Source: Streptomyces olivochromogenes (lineage in GTDB: Bacteria > Actinomycetota > Actinomycetes > Streptomycetales > Streptomycetaceae). From it: a stretch of DNA of 64,000 bases. Position 1 is the stretch's first letter, and every line of letters begins with the position of its first letter. Below are positions 44,149 to 53,200 of this stretch, one piece after another. The notes beneath the pieces are model-generated. The model had not been told where the DNA came from and ran no database searches. It worked only from the letters and a program-made list of their open reading frames with translations. The translations under genes were made by a program, and so were the position numbers. The stretch lies in contig NZ_KQ948457.1 in the NCBI RefSeq assembly GCF_001514115.1, forward strand, positions 1,829 through 65,828, given 5' to 3'.

Positions 44149-45099
44149 GTGGATGTGGAGTTGGCGATCCAGGCCGAGGGCCTGCGCAAGCGTTACGAGG
44201 GTGCCGGGCCGGCGGTCGGGGGCGTCGATCTGGCGGTTCCGGCCGGCACCGTGCTCGGGCTGCTCGGGCCGAACGGGGCGGGCAAGACGACCACGGTGCG
44301 GATGCTGTCGACCCTGCTCGAACCCGACGACGGGTGGGCGCGGGTGGCCGGCTTCGACGTGGTGCGCCGACCGGAGGAAGTGCGCCGGCGCATCGGTCTG
44401 GCCGGGCAGTACGCGGCGGTGGACGACATGCTCACCGGGCGCGAGAACCTCGTCCTCATCGGCACCCTGGTGCACCTGGGCAGGCGCGCCGCCCGCAGCC
44501 GGGCGGAGCGCCTGCTCGAACGGTTCGACCTGACCGGCGCCGCGGACCGCCCGGCCCGTACCTACTCCGGCGGGATGCGGCGCCGCCTGGACCTGGCCGC
44601 CTGTCTGGTCTCGACACCCTCGGTGCTGTTCCTCGACGAACCCACCACCGGCCTCGACCCGGTGAGCCGCACGGCCCTGTGGACCGTCGTACGCGAACTC
44701 GTCGCCGACGGGGTCACCGTGCTGCTGACCACGCAGTACCTGGAGGAGGCCGACCACCTCGCCGACCGGATCGCGGTCATCGAGTCCGGCCGGGTGATCG
44801 CCGAGGGCACACCCGACGAACTCAAGCGGAAGGTCGGCGAGGAACGCCTCGAAGTCTCGGTCGCCGGCGGCCTGGAGCACGTGTCCGGCGCCGTGGCCGC
44901 GCTGCGCCGGGTGGCCGCCGCCGAGCCGTCCGTCGACCTCGACAGGCGTACCGTCTCCGTCCCGCTCGAAGCCGGCCTGGAGAGCATCGCGGCCGCCGCG
45001 ACCGAACTGCGCCACGAGGGCGTGGACATCGCCGACTTCGCGCTGCGCCGGCCCACGCTCGACGACGTCTTCGTCACGCTCACCGGCACGTCGGCCTGA
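44149..45099 (+). CDS. DrrA-like antibiotic-efflux ABC ATPase
   Basis: A 316-residue soluble ATPase of the daunorubicin-resistance (DrrA) type: Walker A GPNGAGKTT, signature YSGGMRRRLD, Walker B VLFLDEPTTGLD, H-region LLTTQYLEEA and the C-terminal RRPTLDDVFVTLTG characteristic of DrrA proteins. The GTG after GGAGGAG at 44149 is chosen; longer upstream frames overlap mbtH. DrrA usually pairs with an adjacent DrrB permease, but none follows in the window, so the membrane partner must lie elsewhere. A role in export of, or resistance to, the cluster product is likely. Confidence 0.9.
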   Translation: MDVELAIQAEGLRKRYEGAGPAVGGVDLAVPAGTVLGLLGPNGAGKTTTVRMLSTLLEPDDGWARVAGFDVVRRPEEVRRRIGLAGQYAAVDDMLTGRENLVLIGTLVHLGRRAARSRAERLLERFDLTGAADRPARTYSGGMRRRLDLAACLVSTPSVLFLDEPTTGLDPVSRTALWTVVRELVADGVTVLLTTQYLEEADHLADRIAVIESGRVIAEGTPDELKRKVGEERLEVSVAGGLEHVSGAVAALRRVAAAEPSVDLDRRTVSVPLEAGLESIAAAATELRHEGVDIADFALRRPTLDDVFVTLTGTSA

Positions 45100-45166
45100 C
45101 CGGTCAGGTCCGGTCGGCAAGCGCGGTCTTCTTCGTCTTCTGGGCACGACCACGAGGGCAATTGCC

Positions 45167-46117
45167 ATGCAGAGAATCCACTTCACGCCGGCCGACTTCG
45201 CCCGGACCCGACTGAGGACCACCGCGGGGCCGCTCGTGGAATCGGCCTTCGCCCACGGACTGCTCGGGCGTGGCGTCGGCGCGCCGTTCGCGCGCTGGCG
45301 CAGCCAGGTCGGCGAACGGCTGGCCCACTCCCCGCTTCCGCTGTCCGGCGGGCCCGACGCCCCCGGACTCGACGGACTGCTGCTGCTCATCGAACGCAAC
45401 ACCCTCCCGGTGAGCGGCGATCCGGACCGGCAGCTGCCCTTCCATCCGGCCGCCGGTGACCTGTCACGGGTGTGGCGGGCGGCCGTGGCGCCGTACTGGG
45501 AGCACATGCTCGCCCACCTGGAGGCCGAGTGCGAGGCGCGCGGGCGGGTGCTGATGGCCGGGGGAGTGGAGCAGCTGTTCACGACGCTGCACTCCCGGAT
45601 CGTCTGGAACGCGCCGGTCCTGGAGATCCAGGACGGCCCCGACGAGGACATCCGGCTCGACGGGCGCGGCCTGGTGCTCACCCCGGCGGTGTTCCTCGGC
45701 CACCGCCCCGGCCGCGTCATCCGGCGCCTGCCGCAGAACGGGCCGGTCACCGTGGCGTTCGCCGCGCCGCCCGACCCGCATCGGGGCGGCGCGCTGTGGG
45801 ACGAGCCCGACGACAGCGGACAGGCCCTCGGTGCCCTGGTCGGCCAGACCCGGGCGGCCGCGCTGCACGTGCTGCGCGCCAGCTGCACCACCGGCCAGCT
45901 CGCCGACCGCCTCGGCATCTCGGCGGCCGGCGCCAGCCAGCACACGGCGGTGCTGCGACGCAGCGGGCTCATCACCACCCGCCGCATCCGCAACACCGTC
46001 CTGCACACGCTGACCCCGCTCGGCGTGGCACTGCTCAAGGGCATGTCACCGCTGCCGTCCCACCACGGCCGCCGCTCCCCGGCGCTCCTGACGCACCCCG
46101 TACGCCAGGTCTCCTAG
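45167..46117 (+). CDS. Winged-helix (ArsR-like) regulator of the DUF5937 type
   Basis: A 316-residue protein. The first 230 residues form an uncharacterised domain (MQRIHFTPADFARTRL, GPLVESAFAH) common in Streptomyces regulators. The C-terminal part is a winged helix: ALHVLRASCTTGQLADRLGISAAGASQHTAVLRRSGLITTRR. The recognition region resembles ArsR proteins but has no metal-site cysteines. It follows the DrrA-like gene by 67 nt on the same strand, so it may regulate export or resistance. A perfect hairpin downstream ends the operon. Targets unknown. Confidence 0.8.
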   Translation: MQRIHFTPADFARTRLRTTAGPLVESAFAHGLLGRGVGAPFARWRSQVGERLAHSPLPLSGGPDAPGLDGLLLLIERNTLPVSGDPDRQLPFHPAAGDLSRVWRAAVAPYWEHMLAHLEAECEARGRVLMAGGVEQLFTTLHSRIVWNAPVLEIQDGPDEDIRLDGRGLVLTPAVFLGHRPGRVIRRLPQNGPVTVAFAAPPDPHRGGALWDEPDDSGQALGALVGQTRAAALHVLRASCTTGQLADRLGISAAGASQHTAVLRRSGLITTRRIRNTVLHTLTPLGVALLKGMSPLPSHHGRRSPALLTHPVRQVS

Positions 46118-46130
46118 CGCGCACAGCAAA

Positions 46131-46180
46131 CAGAGGTTCCCCGGTGGGCAGTTCGTCAACTGCCCACCGGGGAACCTCTG
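46131..46180. terminator. Bidirectional terminator: perfect 23-bp hairpin between convergent genes
   Basis: Arms 46131-46153 and 46158-46180 pair without mismatch around a 4-nt loop (CGTC). The element lies 13 nt after the plus-strand regulator stop and 19 nt beyond the minus-strand permease stop. A-rich bases precede it (CAAACAG) and TTC follows, so it can end transcription from both sides. Confidence 0.88.
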
Positions 46181-46199
46181 TTCACGGGGTCGGCCGCCG

Positions 46200-48746
46200 T
46201 CACTCCTTCATCGTCGCCACGTCCCCCGGGCGGCCCCGCAGAACCGCTCCGGCCGCCGCGAGGGTCGCCGTCAGGGTGAGGCCCGCCGCGGCGGCGATCA
46301 CCGCGACGAAGATCCACGGGGAGCCGGCCGGGAGCGCCGTGCCCAGCACGCTCAGGCTCAGCGGGACCAGCGTGGCCGCGGCGACCAGTGCGCCGAGCAC
46401 CAGGCCGGCCAGCGCCACCAGCAGCGCCTCGACCGTCATCATCTGGAGGACCTGACGGCGGGTGGCCCCGATGAGCCGCTGGAGCATCAGCTCACGACGC
46501 CGTTCGGTCGTGGCCAGGACCTGGGTGTTGACCAGCGCGATCGTCGCGTAGCCGACGACCACTCCGAGTACCAGATACGCCATCCACGCCTGGGTGTCGT
46601 CGGAGTCCGACTGCACGGCCTTGAGCGCGTCCCGGCCCGTGACCCGCAGTCCGGGCTCGTCCGCCGACAGCGCCGACAGGGTGGCGGCCAGCTTCGTGTC
46701 GTCCGTGCCCTTGTCGGCGGCCACCAGGATCTGCGGGACGAGCCCGCCGTCCGTGTGCCCGACGAGGACCGACGCCGGGACGAGGGCGGTCTCGTAGCCG
46801 CGTTTGCCGTCGACGGTGGCGACCAGCTTCAGGCGTACCTGGGTGCCGTCGCCGAGCCGCATCGGGACGGTGTCGCCAATACCGCGGCCGTCCGTGTAAC
46901 GCGAGGGCAGGGCGACGGTGTTGCCGCTCAAGGCGTCGAGGCTGCCGGTGGCGGCACGGTAGGCCGTGGTGGCGGTGACGCCCTCGGAACTGACGCCCTG
47001 GAGGGAGAGTTCGGTGGGCTGCGGGCCCGCCGACTCTCCCTCGCTGGGCCGCATCGGCTCGTCGGGCTCGATGTAGCCGACGGTGGGGATCTGGGCGGAG
47101 GCCGCGGCGACTCCGGGCTGCTTGCCGATGGTGTCGACCAGGTCCAGCGGGAGGGCCCCCGAGTCGGAGGTGACCACCAGGTCGGCCCGCAGACTCTCCG
47201 CGAACACCTTCTTCGCCCCGTCGGACTGCGTGGTCTGCATGTAGATCAGGCCGACGGCGAGTCCGCTGGCCAGCATGACGGGCATCACCGCGGAAGCCAT
47301 ACGTCCGGTGCGGACCTGGGCGTTGCGGGTGGCGAGATGACCGGCGAGTCCGGAGAGCCTGCCCACCGGGCCGCGCAGCCACGCCATCATCGCGCGGACC
47401 AGGACGGGGCCGAGCAGGCCGAAGGCGATGGCCCACACCATCGCCGCGGGTGTCGCGACCCCGGCCGCGTCCGGTCCGTCCGACCCGGCCGTGCCCCAGG
47501 CGAGGGCGGCGCCCCCGACCGCGCACAGCAGTCCGACGACCAGCCGGAACGCGCTGAACCACTTGCGTTGCAGGGTGGCCTCCGCCAGTGCCTCGGTCGG
47601 CCGGGTACGGGCCGCGGTGTGCGCGGCGACGTACGCGGCACCCAGCGCGGTCAGCAGGGCCGTGCCCGTACCGACGATCACCGGGACCGAACCGGCCCGG
47701 TAGGCGATGGTGTGCGGTACGACATCGGCGTCGGCGAACGCGTCGAGCAGCCAGTGCCCGAAGCGGGGACCGGGCCAGCAGGCCAGCGCGGTGGCGACCA
47801 CGGAGAGGATCATCGTCTCGCCCAGGATCATCCGGCGCAGCTGGCCGGGGGTGGAGCCGATGGTGCGCAGCAGGGCGAGTTCGCGCTGCCGCTGCTGGAT
47901 GGAGAGGCCGAGGGTGCCGGCCACGACGAACACGGTGACCATCGCGGACAGGCCGCCGAAGGCCGCCGCGAGGGGGATCAGGTCACTGCCGTCGGCGAGG
48001 ACGTCCGGGCTCTCGGCCTGGCCGCGGTCGTCGCCGGTCAGTACGGCGATCTGCTCGCCCTCGACGGCCTTGCGCACCGCCGCCGCGACCTCGCCGGTGT
48101 CGGCGCCGGCCTCGGGGAACACCCCGATGTTGTCGACGGCACCCCGGCGTCCGGAGACCCGGTCCGCCTCCGTGTCGGCGAGGAAGACGTCACCGGTGTC
48201 GTCGGGCCCGGCGGCCAGGCCCGAGATCGCGTAGGTGGCGGCGGTGCCGTGGGCGCGGAGTGCGACGCGATCGCCGACGCCCAGTCCCGTGCTCTTCGCG
48301 AGGCCCGCGCCGAGCACGATCTGCCCGTCGGTCGTGGGCTTCGCCCCCGCGGTGAGCCGGTACGGGGAGAGCCGGGCCGACGACCAGCCGTGGCCGGTCA
48401 CCTCGCCGCCCGCCGCGCCGCCGTCCTTCGCGAGGGCCGCGGTGAAGGACAGGTCCGTCACCGCGGAGGCGACGCCGGGCACCGCGGTGACCTCGGTCAC
48501 CACGTCGGCGGCCAGTTGGTGCCGCTCCGGGAAGACCAGTTCCTGCTGGGTGTAGTGGTACTGCTGGTCGCCGGTGACGACGACGGGCGCCGCGGCGAGG
48601 CGGTGCGGGGGGGCCGCGCTGTGGATGCCCGTCTCCAGCAGTCCGCCGCAGCCGATGACGATCGTGGCGCCGAGGAACAGCGCGATGAACGAGGCGACGA
48701 ACCCGCCCTTGTGGAAGCGCAGGGTGCGCAACGCGAGCCTGATCAC
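46200..48746 (-). CDS. FtsX-like ABC transporter permease (MacB-type exporter)
   Basis: An 848-residue membrane protein with about ten transmembrane segments. It carries two FtsX-domain halves (each a three-helix bundle) separated by large extracytoplasmic domains, typical of actinobacterial permeases fused in tandem. The N-terminal IRLALRTLRFHKGGFVASFIAL and the EMTILSVVATAL/AYLVLGVVVGYATIALVNT regions are typical. The GTG start overlaps the stop of the ATPase gene by 4 nt (GTGA). Such systems act by mechanotransmission on periplasmic or exported substrates such as peptides. The operon with the halogenase suggests product export or self-protection. Confidence 0.9.
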   Translation of the reverse strand: MIRLALRTLRFHKGGFVASFIALFLGATIVIGCGGLLETGIHSAAPPHRLAAAPVVVTGDQQYHYTQQELVFPERHQLAADVVTEVTAVPGVASAVTDLSFTAALAKDGGAAGGEVTGHGWSSARLSPYRLTAGAKPTTDGQIVLGAGLAKSTGLGVGDRVALRAHGTAATYAISGLAAGPDDTGDVFLADTEADRVSGRRGAVDNIGVFPEAGADTGEVAAAVRKAVEGEQIAVLTGDDRGQAESPDVLADGSDLIPLAAAFGGLSAMVTVFVVAGTLGLSIQQRQRELALLRTIGSTPGQLRRMILGETMILSVVATALACWPGPRFGHWLLDAFADADVVPHTIAYRAGSVPVIVGTGTALLTALGAAYVAAHTAARTRPTEALAEATLQRKWFSAFRLVVGLLCAVGGAALAWGTAGSDGPDAAGVATPAAMVWAIAFGLLGPVLVRAMMAWLRGPVGRLSGLAGHLATRNAQVRTGRMASAVMPVMLASGLAVGLIYMQTTQSDGAKKVFAESLRADLVVTSDSGALPLDLVDTIGKQPGVAAASAQIPTVGYIEPDEPMRPSEGESAGPQPTELSLQGVSSEGVTATTAYRAATGSLDALSGNTVALPSRYTDGRGIGDTVPMRLGDGTQVRLKLVATVDGKRGYETALVPASVLVGHTDGGLVPQILVAADKGTDDTKLAATLSALSADEPGLRVTGRDALKAVQSDSDDTQAWMAYLVLGVVVGYATIALVNTQVLATTERRRELMLQRLIGATRRQVLQMMTVEALLVALAGLVLGALVAAATLVPLSLSVLGTALPAGSPWIFVAVIAAAAGLTLTATLAAAGAVLRGRPGDVATMKE

Positions 48747-49540
48747 CGGCGCACCCCGTCTTCTGCCTCGTTGGTGGCGAATCGGTCGCTCCAACTGCCC
48801 ATCCGTGTCATGTGGTCGGTGACCTGCTCGACGGTGGGCCGCTCCAGGGTGCCGACGAAACGGCCGTCGGCGAGGAAGACGACCCGGTCCGCGTGGGAGG
48901 CCGCCACCGGGTCGTGGGTGACCATCACGATCGTCTGGCCCGCCACCACCACCGCCTGCCGCAGCAGCGCGAGGACATCGGCGGCCGTACGGGTGTCGAG
49001 GGCGCCGGTCGGCTCGTCCCCGAAGATCACCGCGGGCCGGGTGACCAGTGCCCGGGCGATCGCGACGCGCTGCTGCTGGCCCCCGGAGAGCTCACCGGGG
49101 CGCGCGCCGCGCTTGCCACTCAGCCCGACCTGCTCCAGCACCTCGTTCACCTGCGCCTTCTTGGGGCGGGTGCCGGCGAGCCGCAGTGGCAGCGTCACGT
49201 TGTCCACCACGGTGAGGGAGGGCATCAGGTTGAACGCCTGGAAGATGAAGCCGATGCGCTCCCGGCGGAACCTGGTCAGCGGGCGCTCCTTGAGCGGGCC
49301 GAGGTCCACGCCGTCCAGGTGCACCGTCCCGGACGTCGGCTTGTCGAGTCCGGCGGCGCAGTGCAGGAAGGTGCTCTTGCCGGAGCCGGAGGGGCCCATC
49401 ACCGCGGTGAAGGTGCCCCGGTGGAGGTCGATGCTCACGTTGTCGAGCGCGGTCACCCGGTTCTTCGCGCCGCCGTAGAGCTTGGTCACGGCGGCGAGCC
49501 GGACCACCGGGTCGGACTGCGGGTCCTGTGTTCCGATCAT
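48743..49540 (-). CDS. MacB/LolD-type ABC ATPase
   Basis: A 265-residue ATPase with Walker A GPSGSGKST, Q-loop FIFQAFNLMPSLTVVDNV, signature LSGGQQQRVAIARAL, Walker B VIFGDEPTGALD and H-loop VMVTHDP. The FNLMP and GDEPTGALD forms are typical of the LolD/MacB group. It overlaps the FtsX-like permease by 4 nt, and both are the last genes of a five-gene minus-strand operon beginning with the halogenase. Likely energises export of the cluster product or gives immunity. Confidence 0.93.
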   Translation of the reverse strand: MIGTQDPQSDPVVRLAAVTKLYGGAKNRVTALDNVSIDLHRGTFTAVMGPSGSGKSTFLHCAAGLDKPTSGTVHLDGVDLGPLKERPLTRFRRERIGFIFQAFNLMPSLTVVDNVTLPLRLAGTRPKKAQVNEVLEQVGLSGKRGARPGELSGGQQQRVAIARALVTRPAVIFGDEPTGALDTRTAADVLALLRQAVVVAGQTIVMVTHDPVAASHADRVVFLADGRFVGTLERPTVEQVTDHMTRMGSWSDRFATNEAEDGVRR

Positions 49541-49601
49541 GGGCTGTCCTTTGGAAGGTCAGAAGGCGCGTGCAGGGGGGAGCGGGACCGTCCGGGGACG
49601 G

Positions 49602-50117
49602 TCATGACGGTGACCAGGGGCGGAACTCGCGCAGTCCGTACAGGAGCGGAGGTCTGGTGCTGAGGCTGGTGATGCGGCGGGTCTGCCCGTAGACGGTGAT
49701 GTGGTCGCCCATGCGCTGGGTCAGCGCCACGGTGCAGTCGGCGACGGTGTGCGCGTCGCGTATCAGGTGCGGGCCGGCCGCGTCGGGGGCCCGCTGCCAC
49801 GGGGTCGTCGTGAAGCGGTCCGGGTTGCCGGAGGCGAACAGCTCGGCGACAGCCCGGGCGTCCGCGTGCAGCAGGTTCACCGTGAACTCGCCGCTCTCCA
49901 GGACAGCTTCGAGAGTCGGGCTCTGGTCGCGCAGGCAGACCAGCAGGGTCGGCGGTGCCACCGACACGCTGCACACGGAGGAACAGGTCATGCCGCGCGG
50001 TGTCCCGTCGCGGTCCAGGGCGGTGACCACGCCGACGCCGGTCGGGAAACCCGCCATCATCGAACGGAAGTCGTCGGACGTCGCCGCGGCGCCCGGGCGG
50101 ACGGTGGACTGGGTCAT
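49602..50117 (-). CDS. Flavin reductase (NAD(P)H:FAD/FMN, flavin-reductase-like domain)
   Basis: A 171-residue flavin reductase of the FMN-binding split-barrel type: FRSMMAGFPTGVGVVTALDRDGTPRGMTCSSVCSVSVAPPTLLVCL at the N-terminus is characteristic, as is FTVNLLHADA later. It supplies free reduced FADH2 to two-component monooxygenases and halogenases. Here it lies in the same operon as the tryptophan halogenase, so it is the probable electron source. The ATG overlaps the antiporter stop by 4 nt. Only one such reductase is visible in the window. Confidence 0.92.
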   Translation of the reverse strand: MTQSTVRPGAAATSDDFRSMMAGFPTGVGVVTALDRDGTPRGMTCSSVCSVSVAPPTLLVCLRDQSPTLEAVLESGEFTVNLLHADARAVAELFASGNPDRFTTTPWQRAPDAAGPHLIRDAHTVADCTVALTQRMGDHITVYGQTRRITSLSTRPPLLYGLREFRPWSPS

Positions 50118-51400
50118 CGGGGGCTGCCTTCCGTGGCCAGGGCTTTCGGGGCGAGGGCCGGTTCGGTCCCGGCGCGGTGGAGGAGGCCGAGCAGGGGTCC
50201 TGTCGCGGCCGTGGTGACCAGGGCCATCACGGTCAGCGCGAGGACCAGCGGCGCGGTCAGCACCCCGGCGGCCAACCCGGCCTGGAGGACGATGAGTTCG
50301 GTCAGTCCGCGCGCGTTCATCAGCACGGCGATCTCCAGCGCCGTCCGGTGCGGCCTGCCGCCGAGGCGAGCCCCGAGATAGCCGCCGCCGCCCTTGCCGG
50401 CGCAGGCCAGCAGCACGGTCGCCGCCAGCAGGCCCCACGAGACCCGGGCGAAACCGTGGGCGAGCACGGTGATGCCGGTGCTGACGAAGAACGCGGGCAC
50501 CAGGGCGTTGCCCGCCCGGGTGAGAGTGCGCACGGGCCGTTCCCAGGCGGTGCCGGCGCCCGCCGGTATCGCCAGGCCGACCAGTGCCGCGGGCAGGATC
50601 GCCGTCATACCGAGGTGTTCCACGCCGAGCGCGACGGTGAGGGCGACGGCACCCAGAAGTACGGCTGCCGTCCGGGGCCGTTGCACGAACAGCCGGTGGG
50701 CGGCCGGGGTACGCAGCGCGTACCGGACGGTGAGCGCGCACAGCCCGGCCACCGCGAGGGCGGACAGACTGCGGACGAAGCCGGCGAAGCTGCCCGAGCC
50801 GAGGCTGACCGCCAGCATGCACAGCAGCCAGCCCACGGCGTCGATGACGACGGCCGCCGACAGGGCCAGCCGCCCCGCCGCCGAGGTGCTCATCCCGCGG
50901 TCGGCGAGGATCCGGGCCATCACCGGCACGGCGGTGATGGACAGGGTCACGGCGACCATCAGCACGAACGCGGGCAGCGGGGCGTCCCCGCGCACCGCCG
51001 CGTCGCCGCCCGCCACCACGTACCAGGCCAGCAGCACGCCGGCCAGCAGCGGCGGGAACAGCGCGCCCGCCGCCACCCACCCGCCGGCCCGCCGGTCGGG
51101 CCCGCTCGCGGGCAGGGCCAGCCGGTGTGCGATGCCGACGAGGAACAGGACGAGCCCGGCCTTGGCGACGGACTTCAGTATCTCCAGGACGGGCCCGGGC
51201 AGCAGGACGTCGAACGTGCCGGGCCCCAGCAGGTGGAGGACGGTGGGTCCGGCCAGCAGGCCCACCGTGATCTCCCCGATGACCTCGGGCTGGCGCAGTC
51301 GGCGGGCCGCCGCCCGTCCCGCCAGGGCGAGCAGCAGGACCACGACGAGCACGGCCGCGACGTGTGCGGCCTGGGCGAGGGAGTGCGGAAGAGTTATCAC
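50114..51400 (-). CDS. CPA2-type cation/proton antiporter
   Basis: A 428-residue membrane protein with about 12 hydrophobic segments (for example AAVLVVVLLLALAGRAA and LVLFLVGIAHRLAL) and the CPA family pattern PEVIGEITVGLLAGPTVL near the N-terminus. The middle segment has ASP-type ion-site residues (VVIDAVGWLLC). Such antiporters occur in several natural-product clusters, often as accessory export or pH-balance proteins. The GTG at 51400 is the first good start after the halogenase stop (62 nt gap). It overlaps the flavin reductase gene by 4 nt. Ion specificity is not evident. Confidence 0.88.
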   Translation of the reverse strand: MITLPHSLAQAAHVAAVLVVVLLLALAGRAAARRLRQPEVIGEITVGLLAGPTVLHLLGPGTFDVLLPGPVLEILKSVAKAGLVLFLVGIAHRLALPASGPDRRAGGWVAAGALFPPLLAGVLLAWYVVAGGDAAVRGDAPLPAFVLMVAVTLSITAVPVMARILADRGMSTSAAGRLALSAAVVIDAVGWLLCMLAVSLGSGSFAGFVRSLSALAVAGLCALTVRYALRTPAAHRLFVQRPRTAAVLLGAVALTVALGVEHLGMTAILPAALVGLAIPAGAGTAWERPVRTLTRAGNALVPAFFVSTGITVLAHGFARVSWGLLAATVLLACAGKGGGGYLGARLGGRPHRTALEIAVLMNARGLTELIVLQAGLAAGVLTAPLVLALTVMALVTTAATGPLLGLLHRAGTEPALAPKALATEGSPR

Positions 51401-51462
51401 GAGGGGCCCTTTCCGGGCACGGAAGCCATCGGGGAGGGGCGGACTGGGTCCGTCGGGGTCCG

Positions 51463-53013
51463 TCAGTGCAGACGGGCGAAGTAGTCGTAGGCCTTCGGCA
51501 GGGACTCGGTCAGACGGCGGGTCTTCTCCTGGATGTCCAGGAACTCCCGCTCCGCGGCGTCCGGATCGGCCAGCGCGAGGGCCGGGGACGGCTTGAGCTC
51601 GATGCCGCCCATGCCGAGCAGGATGCACATGTACGAGTACGGCGGCAGCCCGTGGTAGTAGGGGAAGACCGTCTCGCTGTCGGGCAGTTGGGTCCGCCAC
51701 TTCTCGATGCGCTCGGCCAGCCCGTCGGGTATCCGCCGGGTCTTCGTGTCGCGCCAGTACTGGGTGTCGTCGCGCTTCGCCGCCACGTAGTGCAGGACGA
51801 GGAACTCCCGTACGCCGTCCATGACATGGGAGATGGCGTCGTTGTAGAGGTCGCGGTGGACGGGGTTCCAGTCCTCGCCCGGGAAGTTCTTGGCGAGCTG
51901 TTCGATGGCGTGGTGGATGAAGAAGATGCCGGTCGACTCCAGGGGCTCCACGAACCCGCTGGACAGGCCGATCGCCACGCAGTTGTTCACCCACGAGTTC
52001 TCGCTGCGGCCGATGCGCATCCGGATGTGGTTGGCGGGGACGTCCGCCGCGGCCGGCCCGACGAACTCGCGCAGGGTGCGCTCGGCCTCCTCGGGGGAGA
52101 GGTAGTCCTTCGCGTAGACGTAGCCGGTGCCGATCCGGCTCATCAGCGGGATCGTCCAGATCCAGCCCGCGTCCTGGGCGGTGGCGGTGGTGCACGGCAG
52201 GACGCCGCGCCGCTCCATGTCCAACGGGACCTGGAGGGCGACCGCGCTGTCGTTGGGCAGAGTGTCCTGGTAGGAGAGGAACGGCACTTCCAGGGCCTTG
52301 TTCAGCAGCAGCCCGCGGAAGCCCGTGCAGTCGACGAACAGGTCCCCGGTGATGTCGCCGTGCTCCGCGGTGGTGACACCGGAGATCCAGCCGCGCTCGT
52401 CCAGGTTGACCCGCTGGACGTCGTCGGTGATGTGCTTGACGCCGCGCTCGACGGAGTACGCCGTCAGGTACTTGGCGAGCAGTGCGGCCTCGAACTGGTA
52501 GGCGTAGGGAAACTGCGTCTTGCCCTGGTGCTCGGACATCGTCAGGCCCTGCATCTCGTCGGCGCCCTCGACGAACGGCTGGTCGATCAGGCTGCCGTCC
52601 ATGTAGCGGGGGCTCAGGCCGGCGTCGATGACCGAGGGCATCACGAAGCAGTCCTTGTCGAACCGGTCCGTGGGGCCGCCGCGCAGCCACCAGTCCGTCA
52701 GCGGGAAGCCGTTGACGGACCGCATCTGCTCGAACGGGTGGTAGAAGTGGTGCCCCTTCTCGCGCCAGTTCTCGAACCGGACCGCGAGCTTGTACGTGGC
52801 GTTGCAGGCCGGCATCCAGTCCTCCTCCTTGAGACCGAGGAAGTCGAAGAAGTGCCGGATGTCGCTGAAGGTCGCCTCGCCGACGCCGACGGTGCCGACG
52901 TTGCCTGACTCGACCAGGGTGATGTCGATGCGGTCCCCGAACGCCGCCTTGAAGTACGAGGCCGTCATCCAGCCGGCGGTTCCCCCGCCGACAATCACGA
53001 TTCTGTTGAGCAT
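51463..53013 (-). CDS. Flavin-dependent tryptophan halogenase
   Basis: A 516-residue enzyme. FAD-binding GGGTAGW at the N-terminus, GVGEATF, the catalytic Lys75 (ATYKLAVRF), the signature WIWTIP (284-289) and the substrate-site Glu356 in SSGFVEPLESTGIFF are all intact. The overall sequence is of the PyrH/SttH type rather than the RebH type by eye. It chlorinates free tryptophan at C5, C6 or C7; regiochemistry cannot be fixed here. With the dioxygenase and formamidase in the cluster, chlorokynurenine is the likely end product (6-chloro would give 4-chlorokynurenine). It heads the operon with antiporter, flavin reductase and ABC exporter, and is divergent from the SARP gene. Confidence 0.95.
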   Translation of the reverse strand: MLNRIVIVGGGTAGWMTASYFKAAFGDRIDITLVESGNVGTVGVGEATFSDIRHFFDFLGLKEEDWMPACNATYKLAVRFENWREKGHHFYHPFEQMRSVNGFPLTDWWLRGGPTDRFDKDCFVMPSVIDAGLSPRYMDGSLIDQPFVEGADEMQGLTMSEHQGKTQFPYAYQFEAALLAKYLTAYSVERGVKHITDDVQRVNLDERGWISGVTTAEHGDITGDLFVDCTGFRGLLLNKALEVPFLSYQDTLPNDSAVALQVPLDMERRGVLPCTTATAQDAGWIWTIPLMSRIGTGYVYAKDYLSPEEAERTLREFVGPAAADVPANHIRMRIGRSENSWVNNCVAIGLSSGFVEPLESTGIFFIHHAIEQLAKNFPGEDWNPVHRDLYNDAISHVMDGVREFLVLHYVAAKRDDTQYWRDTKTRRIPDGLAERIEKWRTQLPDSETVFPYYHGLPPYSYMCILLGMGGIELKPSPALALADPDAAEREFLDIQEKTRRLTESLPKAYDYFARLH

Positions 53014-53065
53014 GCGATGACTCCTGTTCCCGGACTGACTGTTCGTCGGTTGGCGCCAGTCAGGG

Positions 53066-53076
53066 AGCCTAGGAAC
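53066..53076 (-). promoter_or_regulatory. Candidate -10 region of the halogenase operon
   Basis: On the minus strand GTTCCTAGGCT (53076 down to 53066) contains the -10-like TAGGCT. The same 11 bases stand before the stand-alone adenylation gene. TTGCCG (53093-53088) is a possible -35 with a 16-bp spacer. The expected start leaves a leader of about 45 nt before the halogenase ATG. Confidence 0.45.
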
Positions 53077-53157
53077 GGGGCAGGACGCGGCAACAGGACA
53101 TTAAGCGCTGGATGAAAGTCGCAGCAGGCGGCGGAATCGGCGGCGCCTCGCCGGAAC

Positions 53158-53200
53158 ATGAGCGTGAAGTCAGCGATGTGTCAGCGCGTTTCGGGATTAT
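53158..53200 (+). promoter_or_regulatory. SARP box and -10 upstream of the SARP gene (autoregulation)
   Basis: Heptamers at an 11-bp period: ATGAGCG (53158), GTCAGCG (53169) and GTCAGCG (53180). Exactly 8 bp later stands the -10-like GATTAT (53195-53200). The predicted start near 53207 gives a 136-nt leader and supports the SARP start at 53343. It suggests positive autoregulation. Confidence 0.7.
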
